A model generated the notes under the pieces. It did no database searches. It was given only the letters and a program-made list of their open reading frames with translations, and was not told where the DNA came from. A stretch of 64,000 nucleotides of DNA from Elusimicrobia bacterium GWA2_56_46 (GTDB lineage Bacteria > Elusimicrobiota > Elusimicrobia > Elusimicrobiales > UBA9959), in the NCBI GenBank assembly GCA_001799575.1, contig MGTT01000010.1, forward strand, positions 1 through 64,000, in the 5' to 3' direction. A program made the translations under genes and the position numbers. The first letter of the stretch is position 1. Each line of letters starts with the position of its first letter. Shown here one piece after another: positions 17,431-26,084 of the stretch.

Positions 17431-18741
17431 CTAGACCAATTTCCCCTGCAGCAGCCAGGCCATGCCGAAGAACGCCAGGAAGCCGACCACGTCGGTAATC
17501 GTGGTAAGCACGATCCCGGAGGAATGGGCCGGATCGAACCCCAGCCGTTTCATGGTAAGAGGTATGAGCGCGCCGCTCAGTCCCGCTACTATCAGATTCA
17601 CGACCATCGCCACGGCCACCACCAGGCCCAGATAAGGATTCCCTTTCCAGAGCCAGACGACGAGGCCGGTTACCAGGCCCGTGACCGCGCCGTTCACGAA
17701 GCTTACCCATACTTCCGTGAGAACCATTTTCGCGGCGCTTTTAGGCTCTATCTCCCGCATTATCATTCCCCTGAGCACCACCGCCAGCGTCTGCGTGCCG
17801 GCGTTGCCGCCCTGCCCCGCCACTACCGGCAGGAATACCGCCAGCACCGCTATTTTAGCTATCAGTCCCTCGAACATCGCGACCACGGCGCCGGCCAGGA
17901 ATACCGTGAATAGGTTGATATGCAGCCAGGGCAGGCGTTTTTTTATCTTGAACAGGGCGGGGGAATAAACCCGCTCCTCGGCGCTGGCGCCGAACAGTAT
18001 CTGGAGGTCTTCCGTCGCCTCCTCTTCGGTGGATGCGATGATATTCTTGGTGCTGACGATGCCGATTATGCGGCCGGTCTCGTTGATCACGGGTACGGCG
18101 AGGTAATGTTTCCTGGCGAACATGGACACCAGTTCCTCCCGGTCGGTGAAGGGCGAAACCTTTACGACATCCCTGATCATCACTTCTTCCACCGGCGCGT
18201 CCGGCGCGGCCAGCAGCAGATCGCGCATATTCAGGACGCCAAGCAGGACATTGGAAGCGTCCACCACGTAGCAGTAGGCGGCCGGCAGGTGTTTTTTTGC
18301 GATCTGCCTGAGTTTAAGGATCACCTCCCGCACTTTCAGATCCCCGCGGAAAGCCAGGAAGTCGGTATGCATCATGCGCCCGGCGCTTTCCTTGGGATAG
18401 GCCAGGATCTCCGCCATGTCTTTTGAAAAATCATGGGCCAGCAGGGGGATTACCGCTTTTGAAAACGCCGGGTTGAAGCGGCGGAAGATATCTGCCGCGT
18501 GATACTTGCCGGTTTTCAGCAGGATGTCGGCCGCCTCGCCGATGGAATTCTTTTCCAGCAGCTGCGCGGCCGTGAGCGGGGGCAGGTGCTCAAGGCACTG
18601 GGCCGCTACGGCGGAGGGAAGTTCTTTCAGCACCTGGGCCGCGTCGGAGACCGCCAGCGTCTCCAGCGCCTGGGCGGCTTTAAGCGGATCGCTCTGGATA
18701 AATTTCTTTACTATCTCGATAGCCGCTTCTTTTTTCTTCAT
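17431..18741 (-). CDS. mgtE: MgtE-type magnesium transporter
   Basis: This 436-residue inner-membrane Mg2+ channel/transporter has an N-terminal superhelical domain (about 1-125, with LEKNSIGEAADIL), a CBS pair (about 130-250), a connecting helix and a five-segment membrane domain. The membrane domain contains the family signature around VVAGQGGNAGTQTLAVVLRG. Cytosolic Mg2+ bound by the N and CBS domains closes the pore in the studied family members. I chose the ATG at 18741, preceded by AAGGAT, because the longer ORF reads through a repeat and the end of the upstream gene. Length fits the family. Confidence 0.95.
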   Translation of the reverse strand: MKKKEAAIEIVKKFIQSDPLKAAQALETLAVSDAAQVLKELPSAVAAQCLEHLPPLTAAQLLEKNSIGEAADILLKTGKYHAADIFRRFNPAFSKAVIPLLAHDFSKDMAEILAYPKESAGRMMHTDFLAFRGDLKVREVILKLRQIAKKHLPAAYCYVVDASNVLLGVLNMRDLLLAAPDAPVEEVMIRDVVKVSPFTDREELVSMFARKHYLAVPVINETGRIIGIVSTKNIIASTEEEATEDLQILFGASAEERVYSPALFKIKKRLPWLHINLFTVFLAGAVVAMFEGLIAKIAVLAVFLPVVAGQGGNAGTQTLAVVLRGMIMREIEPKSAAKMVLTEVWVSFVNGAVTGLVTGLVVWLWKGNPYLGLVVAVAMVVNLIVAGLSGALIPLTMKRLGFDPAHSSGIVLTTITDVVGFLAFFGMAWLLQGKLV

Positions 18742-18756
18742 AGGTGAGATCCTTGT

Positions 18757-18792
18757 GACCGGATTACTGGTTACCGAATACCGGTTACCGGG
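18757..18792. repeat. Short-unit repeat array (ACCGGT/GGTTACCG type)
   Basis: Units such as GACCGGATTACTGGTTACCG and ATACCGGTTACCG alternate and are partly self-complementary. The TAA stop of the tsaC/sua5 gene (18785-18787) lies inside the array. A closely related array occurs at 62861-62947, where two stop codons are again within or at its edge. Confidence 0.7.
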
Positions 18793-19744
18793 CCGCGGCC
18801 CGCCGCAGGCGATCCATAATGGCGAGCCCCAGGCCCCGCGCCGGCACAGGCTCGGCCAGTATGACGTCCGCACCGGCTTTGTCCAGTTCGTTAAGATGCG
18901 AAAATAAATTGGCGGCCGCTTCCGCGAGGTTTCCGGAGCGGGAGAGTATCCTGAAACAGCCGACGGCCGCGGCCGGGCGGGAAGTGAAAGCCAGGTAGCC
19001 GTATTTGATCCCTTTACGCAGTCTTACCGGCGTTTTGCCGATGATGCGAAGGGCCGCGCGCGGCGAGTAATGTTTCAGCAATTGTCCGGGCGAAGCGGGG
19101 CGCCTCCCCCCTTTCAGCGCGGCGCCCAGACGCCCGGTGACGCGCTCTATCTCTTCCCGCGGCAGCCCCCCGTGGCGCAGGATGAAGAATTTTCCGTCCC
19201 GGAGCGCCAGAACCGTGGATTCCACGCCTATACGGGTCCGGCCGGAGTCAAGAATGAGATCGGGGCCGTTTTTAAGCTGGGCGCCGGCGTGGGCCGCGGT
19301 GGTGGGGCTTAAGGAGCCGAAGCGGTTGGCGCTGGGCGCGGCCACGGGCGTCCCGGCGGCTTTGATAAGGGCCAGCGCCGTGGGATCGGCCGGCATGCGC
19401 AGGGCCACGGTGTCCAGCCCGGCCGTGACTATCTCCGGCACTATTTTCTTTTTCGGCAGCACCAGGGTCAGGGGTCCCGGCCAGAAACGCTTCATCAGCG
19501 CTTCGGCTTCGGGCCCGATATGCGCGAGCGTCCGGGCCTGCCGTATGGACGAGACATGTACGATCAGCGGGTCGAAGTGAGGTCTTTTCTTGATCTCGAA
19601 GATCCTGGCGGCCGCTTTAGCGTTCAGGGCGTCGGCCCCCAGGCCGTAAACGGTTTCCGTCGGAAAAACGACCGTTCCCCCGCCGCGGATAAAGGCGGCG
19701 GCTTTTCTTACGGCGGCCGCAGAAACTTTGGTCGGTCGTGGCAC
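18785..19744 (-). CDS. L-threonylcarbamoyladenylate synthase (Sua5/TsaC family)
   Basis: This 319-residue enzyme makes threonylcarbamoyl-AMP from threonine, bicarbonate and ATP, the first step of t6A37 tRNA modification. The YrdC domain (about 1-205) shows GGTVVFPTETVYGLGADA, KKRPHFDPLIVHV, WPGPLTLVLPKK and PSANRFGSLSPT. A C-terminal Sua5 domain follows (about 230-319, with SPGQLLKHYSPRA). The length fits Sua5 rather than the short TsaC. It starts with GTG and has a -10-like TAAAAT 6 nt upstream, so it is probably leaderless. The last codons and the stop lie in a repeat array. Confidence 0.93.
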   Translation of the reverse strand: MPRPTKVSAAAVRKAAAFIRGGGTVVFPTETVYGLGADALNAKAAARIFEIKKRPHFDPLIVHVSSIRQARTLAHIGPEAEALMKRFWPGPLTLVLPKKKIVPEIVTAGLDTVALRMPADPTALALIKAAGTPVAAPSANRFGSLSPTTAAHAGAQLKNGPDLILDSGRTRIGVESTVLALRDGKFFILRHGGLPREEIERVTGRLGAALKGGRRPASPGQLLKHYSPRAALRIIGKTPVRLRKGIKYGYLAFTSRPAAAVGCFRILSRSGNLAEAAANLFSHLNELDKAGADVILAEPVPARGLGLAIMDRLRRAAAR

Positions 19745-19750
19745 CGTACA

Positions 19751-19756
19751 ATTTTA
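19751..19756 (-). promoter_or_regulatory. -10-like box TAAAAT, 6 nt before GTG (leaderless candidate)
   Basis: On the minus strand TTGGCA, an 18-nt spacer and TAAAAT precede the GTG at 19744, with 6 nt between the -10 box and the start codon and no Shine-Dalgarno. Confidence 0.55.
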
Positions 19757-19814
19757 TGAATTTAATCCCGCAATTGCCAACGCAATAATCCGGACGCCGC
19801 CGCGGCGGATGCTT

Positions 19815-22766
19815 TCACGTCCGGGCTTCTTTGCCCTTTTTCGTTTTATTCCCCGGCTTTTTGCCGCTGAGAAGCCCGGCCATGATCTCCCCCACTTCCT
19901 GAATACGGTAGGGTTTAGGGAGGATAGTGTCGAAAGTGTGCTGGGCGCAATTGGCCATGACCGATTTGTTCGAATAGCCGCTGGAGAGCACCAGCTTTAC
20001 GTTCGGATCTATGGCCCTGAGCCGCTTCGCCGCTTCGTCTCCGCCCATGCCGCCCGGAATGGTGAGATCCATTATAACGGCGCCGAACGGCCGCTTCGCC
20101 GCCGCCGCCCTGGTGTAAGTGTCTATGGCCACCCGGCCGTCCACTGCCGTCTGCGTAGTGTAGCCCAGGCGCCGGAGCATAATTGTCAGGACATCCAGCA
20201 CAAATTTGTCGTCATCCATCACCAAGATCCGCCCCTTGCCGGTTTTCAGGGGTTTTTGCGTCTTGCGTTCATGCGCAATTCCGCGGCCTGCGGCCGGCAG
20301 GTAGATGCAGAAGATGGTGCCCTCGCCTTCCTTTGAGACGACGCCTATATGGCCGCCGTGGCGTTTGATTATGGCGTAGGCCATGGACAAACCCAGGCCG
20401 CGCCCGCTTTTTTTTGTGCTGAAATAGGGGTCGAAGATCTTCCCCGCGGCGTTCCGGGGTATGCCGGCGCCGGTGTCCGCGACGGTGATCCTGGCGTAGA
20501 CGCCCGGCTCAAGGCCCGGTGGGATCCGCTCCTGTATGGTGACGGGCGCCGTTTTTATGGTTATGGCGCCGCCGCGCGGCATGGCCTGGAGGGCGTTCAG
20601 CACCAGATTGTTGAAGACCTGCTTCAACTGGCCCTCGCTGCCTTTTACCGCCGGGGTGTCCGGTTTGAAATCGAAGACAAATTTTGTCCTGGCGCCGGAA
20701 CCAGCCAGCGCGGCCGCTTCCTTTATGACTCTGGGCAGATCCAGCACGTGCATGGCCGCCGTCTCGTTGCCTCTCGCGAAAGTCTGGAGCTGATGGGTAA
20801 GCTCCTGCGCCGCCCTCGACGCCTTGAGGGCGTTGGTGAGCAGCCGGAAAAGCTGGCTTCTGGGCGGAACGCTTTCAAGCGCCAGCGAGGTATTGCCCAG
20901 CACCGCGGTAAGCATATTGTTGAAATCATGGGCTATCCCGCCGGCCATTACTCCCAGCGACTCTATTTTCTGGACGTTCAGGAGCTCCGTCTCCATCTGT
21001 TTCCGTTCGGTTATGTCCCGGGCCATGGAAAATATGCCCATGACTTCCCCCGTTTTGCCGAAAAGCGGGCCCCTGGTCACCAGTAAAGTCTGTTTCTTCC
21101 CGCCTATGCCGGCCTCCTCTTCGAAAGTTTCAATTTTCCCGGTCGCAAGTATTCTCTTTTCCGTCTTGGAGATTTGCCGGATCTTTTCTTCCGGGAAAAG
21201 TTCCGCGTCGGTCTTGCCTACCACTTCTTCCGGTTTTTTATGCATTATGGCGGCCGCGCCCGTATTCAGCGTGGTATAGCGTCCGGAGATATCCTTGGCG
21301 GTGATGGCGTCAGGCGTGCTGTTCAGGATCGCGTTCAGGATGCACCGGTTTTTTGCGACCTCCTCTTCGGCTTTCCGGCCTTTAGACAGTTCCAGCACCG
21401 AATCCACCAGCATGGTCAGTTGGCGGGCGTCGGAGTCCGTGTACGGGCCGTCTTTACGGGTCAGTTCTATGACCGCGGTGTTTTGTTCGGGGGTGAAGAT
21501 GGGGACGGCCAGACATCCCGCGGCGTTTGCGTCTGAAGCGGATTTTGTCCGGGAAGAGGCCGCGGTGTTTCTAAGGACAGGTTTACCCAGGGCGATCGCT
21601 TCGCCCCAGATGCCGGTCTTTCTGGGAGCCGGCATAGGCGGACTGATTATCACGCGATCCTTGTTCTCCCGATCCCTTCCCCAGATCTCCAGGAAGAAAT
21701 TCTTTTTTTGGGCGTCGTAATAATGCAGATAGACTTTCCCGGCCCGGCTGGCGGTCAGCTTGAGCGACTCTTCGAGCAGGTAGTCCAATAGTTCCTTTAT
21801 GCCTTTCGCCTGGTGTTTGTAGATTTTCCAGAGACTTTCCAGACGTTCTTTGTCGTGGATCGCGGCTTGCGCCGACCTTTTGCGCCCGCTTACGTCCTTG
21901 GCCAGCGTCAGGATGGTCTGGGTTCCGTAATAATCGAAGATCCGGGAGGAAAGTTCCATGTCCAGGCGCGCGCCGTCCTTGCGCAGGCAGGCCGCTTCGA
22001 AGACAAACTCTCCCTCCGCTCTCGCCTCTTCCAGGCGGGCGGCTATCCCGGCCAGGGATTCAGGGTGCAGGATGCTTCTAATGTTTTTTCCCAGCAATTC
22101 GCTTTTGGAATATCCCAGCGTCTCGCAGGTTTTCCTGTTCACGTCCAGAAGAATACCGCGCATATCGCTCACGGCTATCGGTTCGCCCGCGTGCTCAAAA
22201 AGATCCCGGTACTGCTTCTCGCGCGCGCTGAGCATCTCCAGGCTTATGTTCCTGGCGATGGCGACAGCCGCCAGCCGGGAAAGGTCTTCGGCTTTCCTGA
22301 CGTCTTCGTCGGTGAATCCGCCCAGCTTATCGGTAAGCCCTATAAAGCCCAGTGAGCAGCTGTCCATGACCAGCGGGATGGTCATAAGATTGCGCCCGGC
22401 GGCCCCTCCCACGGAGCGTGCGCTCCCCCCCTCGCCGGATCCGGGAAGGTTGTTGCGGTAGAAAGGCTTTGAGAGGTTGTTAATATTTCTGTCCAGATCC
22501 GCAATGCAGGAAGGCAGGGAGGAGCGCATAGTGTAGTTATGGCTGGAGGGATCCCATACCGAAATTTCAGGCTTGCCGCCGGTCGGGTTGATGAGGACGG
22601 CGTAGCCGGCGCCCGCGCCGATGAGCCTGCCGGTCGTTTCGCAGAGAAGCTTGGCTAGAGATTTGAAAGATTCTTTTTCCAGGATGCTGCGCATTTCCCG
22701 GCCGGCGGTTTCCAGCGCCTGTTGAGAAATGCCGGCGGCTTTTCCGGCGGTTGAGATGTTATTCAT
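19815..22766 (-). CDS. Hybrid histidine kinase, GAF-PAS-GAF-PAS-HisKA-HATPase-receiver
   Basis: This soluble sensor of 983 residues has a GAF (about 20-185), PAS (about 190-305, DLFEHAGEPIAVSDMRG), second GAF (about 320-470), PAS (about 480-595, ILNSTPDAITAKDISG) and HisKA with H-box AGGIAHDFNNMLTAV. HATPase_c follows (NLVLNALQAMPRGG, DTGAGI, GRGLGLSM) and a C-terminal receiver (VMDDD, VIMDLTIPGGMGG, SSGYS, LPKPY). The HDFNN H-box places it with PAS-rich hybrid kinases. I chose the ATG at 22766, preceded by GGGGGG; the TTG at 22778 is inside that motif. The small gene upstream may be co-transcribed. Confidence 0.93.
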   Translation of the reverse strand: MNNISTAGKAAGISQQALETAGREMRSILEKESFKSLAKLLCETTGRLIGAGAGYAVLINPTGGKPEISVWDPSSHNYTMRSSLPSCIADLDRNINNLSKPFYRNNLPGSGEGGSARSVGGAAGRNLMTIPLVMDSCSLGFIGLTDKLGGFTDEDVRKAEDLSRLAAVAIARNISLEMLSAREKQYRDLFEHAGEPIAVSDMRGILLDVNRKTCETLGYSKSELLGKNIRSILHPESLAGIAARLEEARAEGEFVFEAACLRKDGARLDMELSSRIFDYYGTQTILTLAKDVSGRKRSAQAAIHDKERLESLWKIYKHQAKGIKELLDYLLEESLKLTASRAGKVYLHYYDAQKKNFFLEIWGRDRENKDRVIISPPMPAPRKTGIWGEAIALGKPVLRNTAASSRTKSASDANAAGCLAVPIFTPEQNTAVIELTRKDGPYTDSDARQLTMLVDSVLELSKGRKAEEEVAKNRCILNAILNSTPDAITAKDISGRYTTLNTGAAAIMHKKPEEVVGKTDAELFPEEKIRQISKTEKRILATGKIETFEEEAGIGGKKQTLLVTRGPLFGKTGEVMGIFSMARDITERKQMETELLNVQKIESLGVMAGGIAHDFNNMLTAVLGNTSLALESVPPRSQLFRLLTNALKASRAAQELTHQLQTFARGNETAAMHVLDLPRVIKEAAALAGSGARTKFVFDFKPDTPAVKGSEGQLKQVFNNLVLNALQAMPRGGAITIKTAPVTIQERIPPGLEPGVYARITVADTGAGIPRNAAGKIFDPYFSTKKSGRGLGLSMAYAIIKRHGGHIGVVSKEGEGTIFCIYLPAAGRGIAHERKTQKPLKTGKGRILVMDDDKFVLDVLTIMLRRLGYTTQTAVDGRVAIDTYTRAAAAKRPFGAVIMDLTIPGGMGGDEAAKRLRAIDPNVKLVLSSGYSNKSVMANCAQHTFDTILPKPYRIQEVGEIMAGLLSGKKPGNKTKKGKEART

Positions 22767-22891
22767 AGTACCCCCCAATAAAGATGAAAACCCGCCGGGA
22801 GGAACCGCGCGCGCTTAACCCTGATCAGGCCAGGCCGCCTCCCGTAACCAGCACCGCTTTCTTGTGAATATCTCCAGTGTTTTAGACAGCG

Positions 22892-23251
22892 TTACTGGGT
22901 TTTCAGTTTTAATAATTCCCGGTCCAACGCCATACAGAACTTTTTGCAATGGCGAACCCACGCAAAATTCCTCTTATCGTACCTGAACTGATGTGATCTG
23001 CCCTCCTCCGACAGGGTGATCAGCAAGGATAAATGTTCATCCACCACGGAACAATCTACGCCCTTATCCGTGCAGTAATCGATTATCTTTCTGGCGCATC
23101 CGGCGTTTTCACCCGGAGTACTCCCTCCCGGCATCCAGTCGGGGCTCCGCGCCAACAGCGCCGTCGTTGTCCTGTCGCAGCTTTCCGTAAGTTTTTTGCG
23201 GCCGGTATCCGCCTGAGTATTTTTATCGGTTAACATATCCGACGAAAGCAT
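22892..23251 (-). CDS. Small protein of unknown function
   Basis: This 119-residue product has no family I recognise. It is likely real because AAGGAGG lies upstream of the ATG at a good distance and a sigma70-type promoter with a leader of about 170 nt precedes it. The N-terminal 50 residues are polar and low in order. The C-terminal part (KIIDYCTDKGVDCSVV, LSLLITLSEEGRSHQFRYD) looks like a compact alpha/beta domain with four cysteines. No signal peptide or membrane segment is seen. It lies 125 nt upstream of the 983-residue hybrid kinase in the same direction and could be its partner. Confidence 0.7.
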   Translation of the reverse strand: MLSSDMLTDKNTQADTGRKKLTESCDRTTTALLARSPDWMPGGSTPGENAGCARKIIDYCTDKGVDCSVVDEHLSLLITLSEEGRSHQFRYDKRNFAWVRHCKKFCMALDRELLKLKTQ

Positions 23252-23421
23252 AAATATTCCTCCTTAAACCGTTCCACCGTGTTGATGTCCTGATGAATGG
23301 CGGTGCGACGACCCCGCCGGCCTTGTTGAACAAACAAGCGCCGGCGCGTACTGATGCGGGTCTCAGCAATTGTTGCGTTACGGTTGTGTTACTCAGCCCC
23401 TACCCCTAGGAGTTTTTATCT
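23252..23421 (-). other. Long structured 5' leader of the small unknown gene
   Basis: From the predicted start near 23421 to the ATG at 23251 the mRNA would carry about 170 nt. It contains a strong hairpin at 23315-23346 (CGCCGGC/GCCGGCG, then CTTGTT/AACAAG after a one-base bulge) and a G-rich segment (CCTAGGGGTAGGGGCTGAG in the RNA sense). It does not match the TPP, cobalamin, SAM or c-di-GMP riboswitch consensus motifs I know. Confidence 0.45.
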
Positions 23422-23427
23422 GAAAGT

Positions 23428-23456
23428 ATTCTATTGCTTATTTTTTTTCAAGTCAA
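23428..23456 (-). promoter_or_regulatory. Sigma70-type promoter TTGACT-N17-TAGAAT
   Basis: On the minus strand TTGACT (23456-23451), a 17-nt spacer and TAGAAT (23433-23428) form a near-consensus promoter upstream of the small unknown gene. Confidence 0.7.
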
Positions 23457-23478
23457 GCACAAATTCGCGGTTCAAAGC

Positions 23479-23502
23479 AAAAACCCGCAAAAGCGGGTTT
23501 TT
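23479..23502. terminator. Bidirectional intrinsic terminator
   Basis: AAAAACCCGC AAAA GCGGGTTTTT is a perfect stem with runs of A and T on both sides. On the minus strand it lies downstream of tRNA-Ser and separates it from the promoter of the next gene. Confidence 0.75.
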
Positions 23503-23688
23503 ATCAAAGCTTCGGGGTCGACTACGCTAGCCTGTATCGCTCCGCTGCTCTCCATGAGTGTGAACACGAAAGCGTAGTCGAGTCGTGTGTTACCGGAGAC
23601 TGCGCCAGTTTTCCGGAGGGCGGGGTCGACTACGCTGCTGTTAAGTTTTACTGGGGAGACAAGACGAGTTTTTTGTGAGCAAAAAACT
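23503..23688. repeat. Non-coding stretch with short direct and inverted repeats beside the tRNA
   Basis: GGGGTCGACTACGCT occurs near 23514 and again near 23622, with an inverted AGCGTAGTCGA near 23571. A perfect 10-bp stem CGAGTTTTTT/AAAAAACTCG (23665-23674, 23681-23690) touches the last acceptor-stem base of the tRNA and may help its 3' processing. No gene is seen. Confidence 0.5.
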
Positions 23689-23778
23689 CGGAGAGGAAGG
23701 GATTCGAACCCTTGATACAGGTTTACCCTGTATGCCGGTTTAGCAAACCGGTGCCTTCAACCACTCGGCCACCTCTCC
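23689..23778 (-). tRNA. tRNA-Ser (anticodon GCU)
   Basis: The minus strand folds as a 90-nt type II tRNA: acceptor stem GGAGAGG/CCTCTCC, D-arm GGCCGAGTGGTTGAAGGC, anticodon stem ACCGGTTTGCTAAACCGG with GCT in the loop, a long variable arm (ATACAGGGTAAACCTGTAT), T-arm AAGGGTTCGAATCCCTT, and discriminator G. CCA is not encoded. It reads the AGC and AGU serine codons. Confidence 0.97.
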
Positions 23779-24051
23779 CTCTGATCCGCGCCCCTCCGCT
23801 TACGCTCCGGGGGCTAACCCGCCCTGGCCTCTAGAGGAACTTCGGCCAGGCGCTATACAAGGGGGGCTCTGCCCCCCATTTCATCGTCGCTTGCTCCCTG
23901 CGCTTCGCTTGGTCGCCGCGCTGAACCCCCCGGAGAGGAAATTCTCCTGAAAAATAAGGAAACTGTGTTTTTAAATATTCAACACTGTTCGCGCAATTAT
24001 CAGTATATAAAACTTTTGAGCGGGGACGCTCTTGGTTAATTAGTTTTATTC
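23779..24051. other. Non-coding region with several GC hairpins upstream of the tRNA
   Basis: There is no credible gene: the 135-residue minus ORF here is out of frame with the epimerase gene it overlaps. The stretch has CCTGGCC/GGCCAGG and GGGGGGC/GCCCCCC hairpins. A TCGTCGCTTGCTCC segment resembles part of the MITE-like element at 15.2-15.4 kb. It may be a decayed repeat. Confidence 0.4.
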
Positions 24052-25008
24052 TCAGGAGAAAGTTTTTTTTATGCCTTCTTCCAGCGTGGTCCAGGCTTTC
24101 CAGCCGGTGTCGCGCTCCCATTTTGAAGAGGAGGCCGTCCAACTGCCGGCGGCGCCTTCCCTGGCTTTGTCCCGGTTGAGAACCGGTTCCGCGCCGGCCA
24201 GCCGGGAAACTCCTTCGTATACCAGTCCAAGGAACCACAGTAAATTTCCAGGCAGGTTAAGCATATACGGCATTCTGACTTTCATGGCGGCGGCAAGCAG
24301 CGCTATGAAGTCGCGCCAGACGTAAGTCCTGTTTTCGCAGACATAGTAGGTTTGGCTGTCAGTGGCCGGGTTTTCCAGGGCGGTGATGATCGCGGCGGTG
24401 AGGTCGTCCACATAGATAAAGCTGAACGCTCCCTCGCTTGAACCGGCGTTGACCATGAAGCCTTTCCTGACCCAGTTCGCTATCTGCGAGATCCCGAATT
24501 CGTTTTTGCCGTAAACTATGGGCGGCCTCAGAACCGTGCGGCGGATAGCGGCCGGAAGTTTTTTTATTTCCTGTTCCCCGCCCAGCTTGGAGGCCCCGTA
24601 ATTTGAGACCGGGGCATCGGTCATGAGCTCGTTCCGTGGGGCCGAAGCGGGGGCGGACGGCCCGCCGGCGGATAAGCTGGAGATATAAATAAATTTTTCC
24701 GGAGGCTTTGAAAGGGCGCAGGCCGCTTTAACGAGATTGGCCGTGCCGGTTATATTCGCTTTTTCAAAGCCGGCGCGCGTCCTTGAGAACAGCTTCGCCG
24801 CCAGGTGTATGATGAAATCCGAGCCTTCCGCCGCTTTCCGCAGCGAAAGTTCGTCGTCAAAGGAAACTATCGCGTATTCCGCGTTGTCCAGTTTTTTTGC
24901 CGGCATTTTGCGGGTGAAGATCCTTACTCTGTAACCCCGGGCCAGCAGCGCCCGGGCGAGCGCCCCGCCTATAAACCCGGTTCCGCCGGTTATCGCCGCT
25001 GTTTTCAT
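24052..25008 (-). CDS. NAD(P)-dependent extended SDR (epimerase/dehydratase family)
   Basis: This 318-residue Rossmann-fold enzyme has the dinucleotide-binding motif TGGTGFIGGALA, DFIIHLAAKLFSRT, the Ser region in YISSLSAGG and the YxxxK catalytic pair in YGASK. Such proteins act on nucleotide sugars, hopanoid precursors or sterol-like molecules; the substrate cannot be assigned. Its start overlaps the end of the tonB-like gene by 4 nt, making it the last gene of the exbB-exbD-tonB operon. A functional link with TonB is not expected from its chemistry. Confidence 0.9.
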   Translation of the reverse strand: MKTAAITGGTGFIGGALARALLARGYRVRIFTRKMPAKKLDNAEYAIVSFDDELSLRKAAEGSDFIIHLAAKLFSRTRAGFEKANITGTANLVKAACALSKPPEKFIYISSLSAGGPSAPASAPRNELMTDAPVSNYGASKLGGEQEIKKLPAAIRRTVLRPPIVYGKNEFGISQIANWVRKGFMVNAGSSEGAFSFIYVDDLTAAIITALENPATDSQTYYVCENRTYVWRDFIALLAAAMKVRMPYMLNLPGNLLWFLGLVYEGVSRLAGAEPVLNRDKAREGAAGSWTASSSKWERDTGWKAWTTLEEGIKKTFS

Positions 25009-25652
25009 AAAGTTTTAAACTCCACGTGGACCGTAAGGTTGTCTTCGTAAAAATCGGCCGGCAGGGGCGGGAACGGAGCGGCGCTCTCAACGGAGGTCTC
25101 GGCGGCGTAGTCGAACAGCCGGTTGCCGGAGGAACGCTCGACGCTGACGCCCTGTACGGCCCCGTTGCGCTGGATCTCGAATTTGACCGTGCACTTGAAT
25201 ACGCCGCTGGACGGCATTTTCTTCGTCCAGGAGTCCCACAACGCCTCGCGCACCTGGGCGATATACCAGGGGTAGGGAAAATTAGCGAAGTCCGCCAGCA
25301 CCGGGGTTCCGTTTTCCCCCCCGGCTTTTTCCTCTTGCCGCTGTTCAAGGAAGCCGGCGGTTCCGTTCAGGACGCTGGGTTTGGGCAGCGGTTCCGCGCC
25401 CCGCTTTGAAAAGAGGTTCTCGTCCGCCGGCTCCCCCGCTTTTGTTTTAGGGGCTTTGGCGGTTTCCGCTTTCGCTCGTTCGGCGCCCGGCGCGGCACCG
25501 GCTTTTTCCATCGTTACGACGCGGGCCTGGCCTATAAAATCTATGTAGTAGGGAGTCTGCTTTTTCATCGTGAAAGAGTTGCGCGCCAGGAGGAAAAAAA
25601 GAGCCAGAAGCAGAAAGTGCGCCGAAGACGAATAAACGAGGTAAGACCGCAT
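25005..25652 (-). CDS. TonB-family energy transducer
   Basis: This protein of about 215 residues has one N-terminal membrane anchor (YLVYSSSAHFLLLALFFLLA), a linker rich in Ala, Lys and Glu, and a C-terminal TonB domain (WYIAQVREALWDSW, KCTVKFEIQRNGAVQGVSV, SGNRLFDYAAETSVESAAPFP). It transmits proton-motive force from ExbB/ExbD to outer-membrane receptors. I chose the ATG at 25652, with AAGGAG 9 nt upstream; the longer ORF start is in exbD. It directly follows exbD and slightly overlaps the SDR gene. Confidence 0.92.
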   Translation of the reverse strand: MRSYLVYSSSAHFLLLALFFLLARNSFTMKKQTPYYIDFIGQARVVTMEKAGAAPGAERAKAETAKAPKTKAGEPADENLFSKRGAEPLPKPSVLNGTAGFLEQRQEEKAGGENGTPVLADFANFPYPWYIAQVREALWDSWTKKMPSSGVFKCTVKFEIQRNGAVQGVSVERSSGNRLFDYAAETSVESAAPFPPLPADFYEDNLTVHVEFKTL

Positions 25653-25665
25653 CTTGGGAGGCTCC

Positions 25666-26082
25666 TTATTTATCCAGGGGAGAGACGCCGATGCCCACCT
25701 TGCTGGCGCCAAGTTTTTTGGCGATGTCCAGCGCGGCCACCACCCGCTCTATGCTTACGGTTCTGTCCGCCTGCACAAGGACGGTCTTTTTATAAGATTT
25801 TGCGAGCCGCAAAGTGAGTTCCCGTTCCAGTCTGCCGAACTTGAGAGGCTTGCCTTCCACGGTCACGTCTCCGTTCTCGGCGAGCTGCACGGTGATCACG
25901 TTCTCGTCCGTCCCTTTGGAAGCTTCCGAGGCCTTGGGCAGGTTGACCTGGATCTGTGACTGGACCAGAAAAGGGGTGATAACCATGAAGATGATCAGCA
26001 GGATCAGCGATACGTCTATAAGCGGTATCATGTTGATATCGGCTATGACGCCTTTTTTTACGTTATGTATCCGCATAATCAA
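25666..26082 (-). CDS. ExbD/TolR-family biopolymer transport protein
   Basis: This 138-residue protein has one membrane segment (ADINMIPLIDVSLILLIIFMV) that carries the conserved Asp of the proton path, and a periplasmic ExbD domain (VNLPKASEASKG, LVQADRTVSIERVVAALD). With ExbB it forms the proton channel that drives TonB. It lies 2 nt after exbB and 13 nt before tonB, so the set is one operon. Confidence 0.94.
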   Translation of the reverse strand: MIMRIHNVKKGVIADINMIPLIDVSLILLIIFMVITPFLVQSQIQVNLPKASEASKGTDENVITVQLAENGDVTVEGKPLKFGRLERELTLRLAKSYKKTVLVQADRTVSIERVVAALDIAKKLGASKVGIGVSPLDK

Positions 26083-26084
26083 TC

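Noticed and set aside
23300-23421. TPP-type riboswitch suggested by GGGG...CTGAG and GCTGAGACCC
   Set aside because: The second conserved half (GAACCTGA and the following helix) is missing and the downstream gene is not a thiamine gene.
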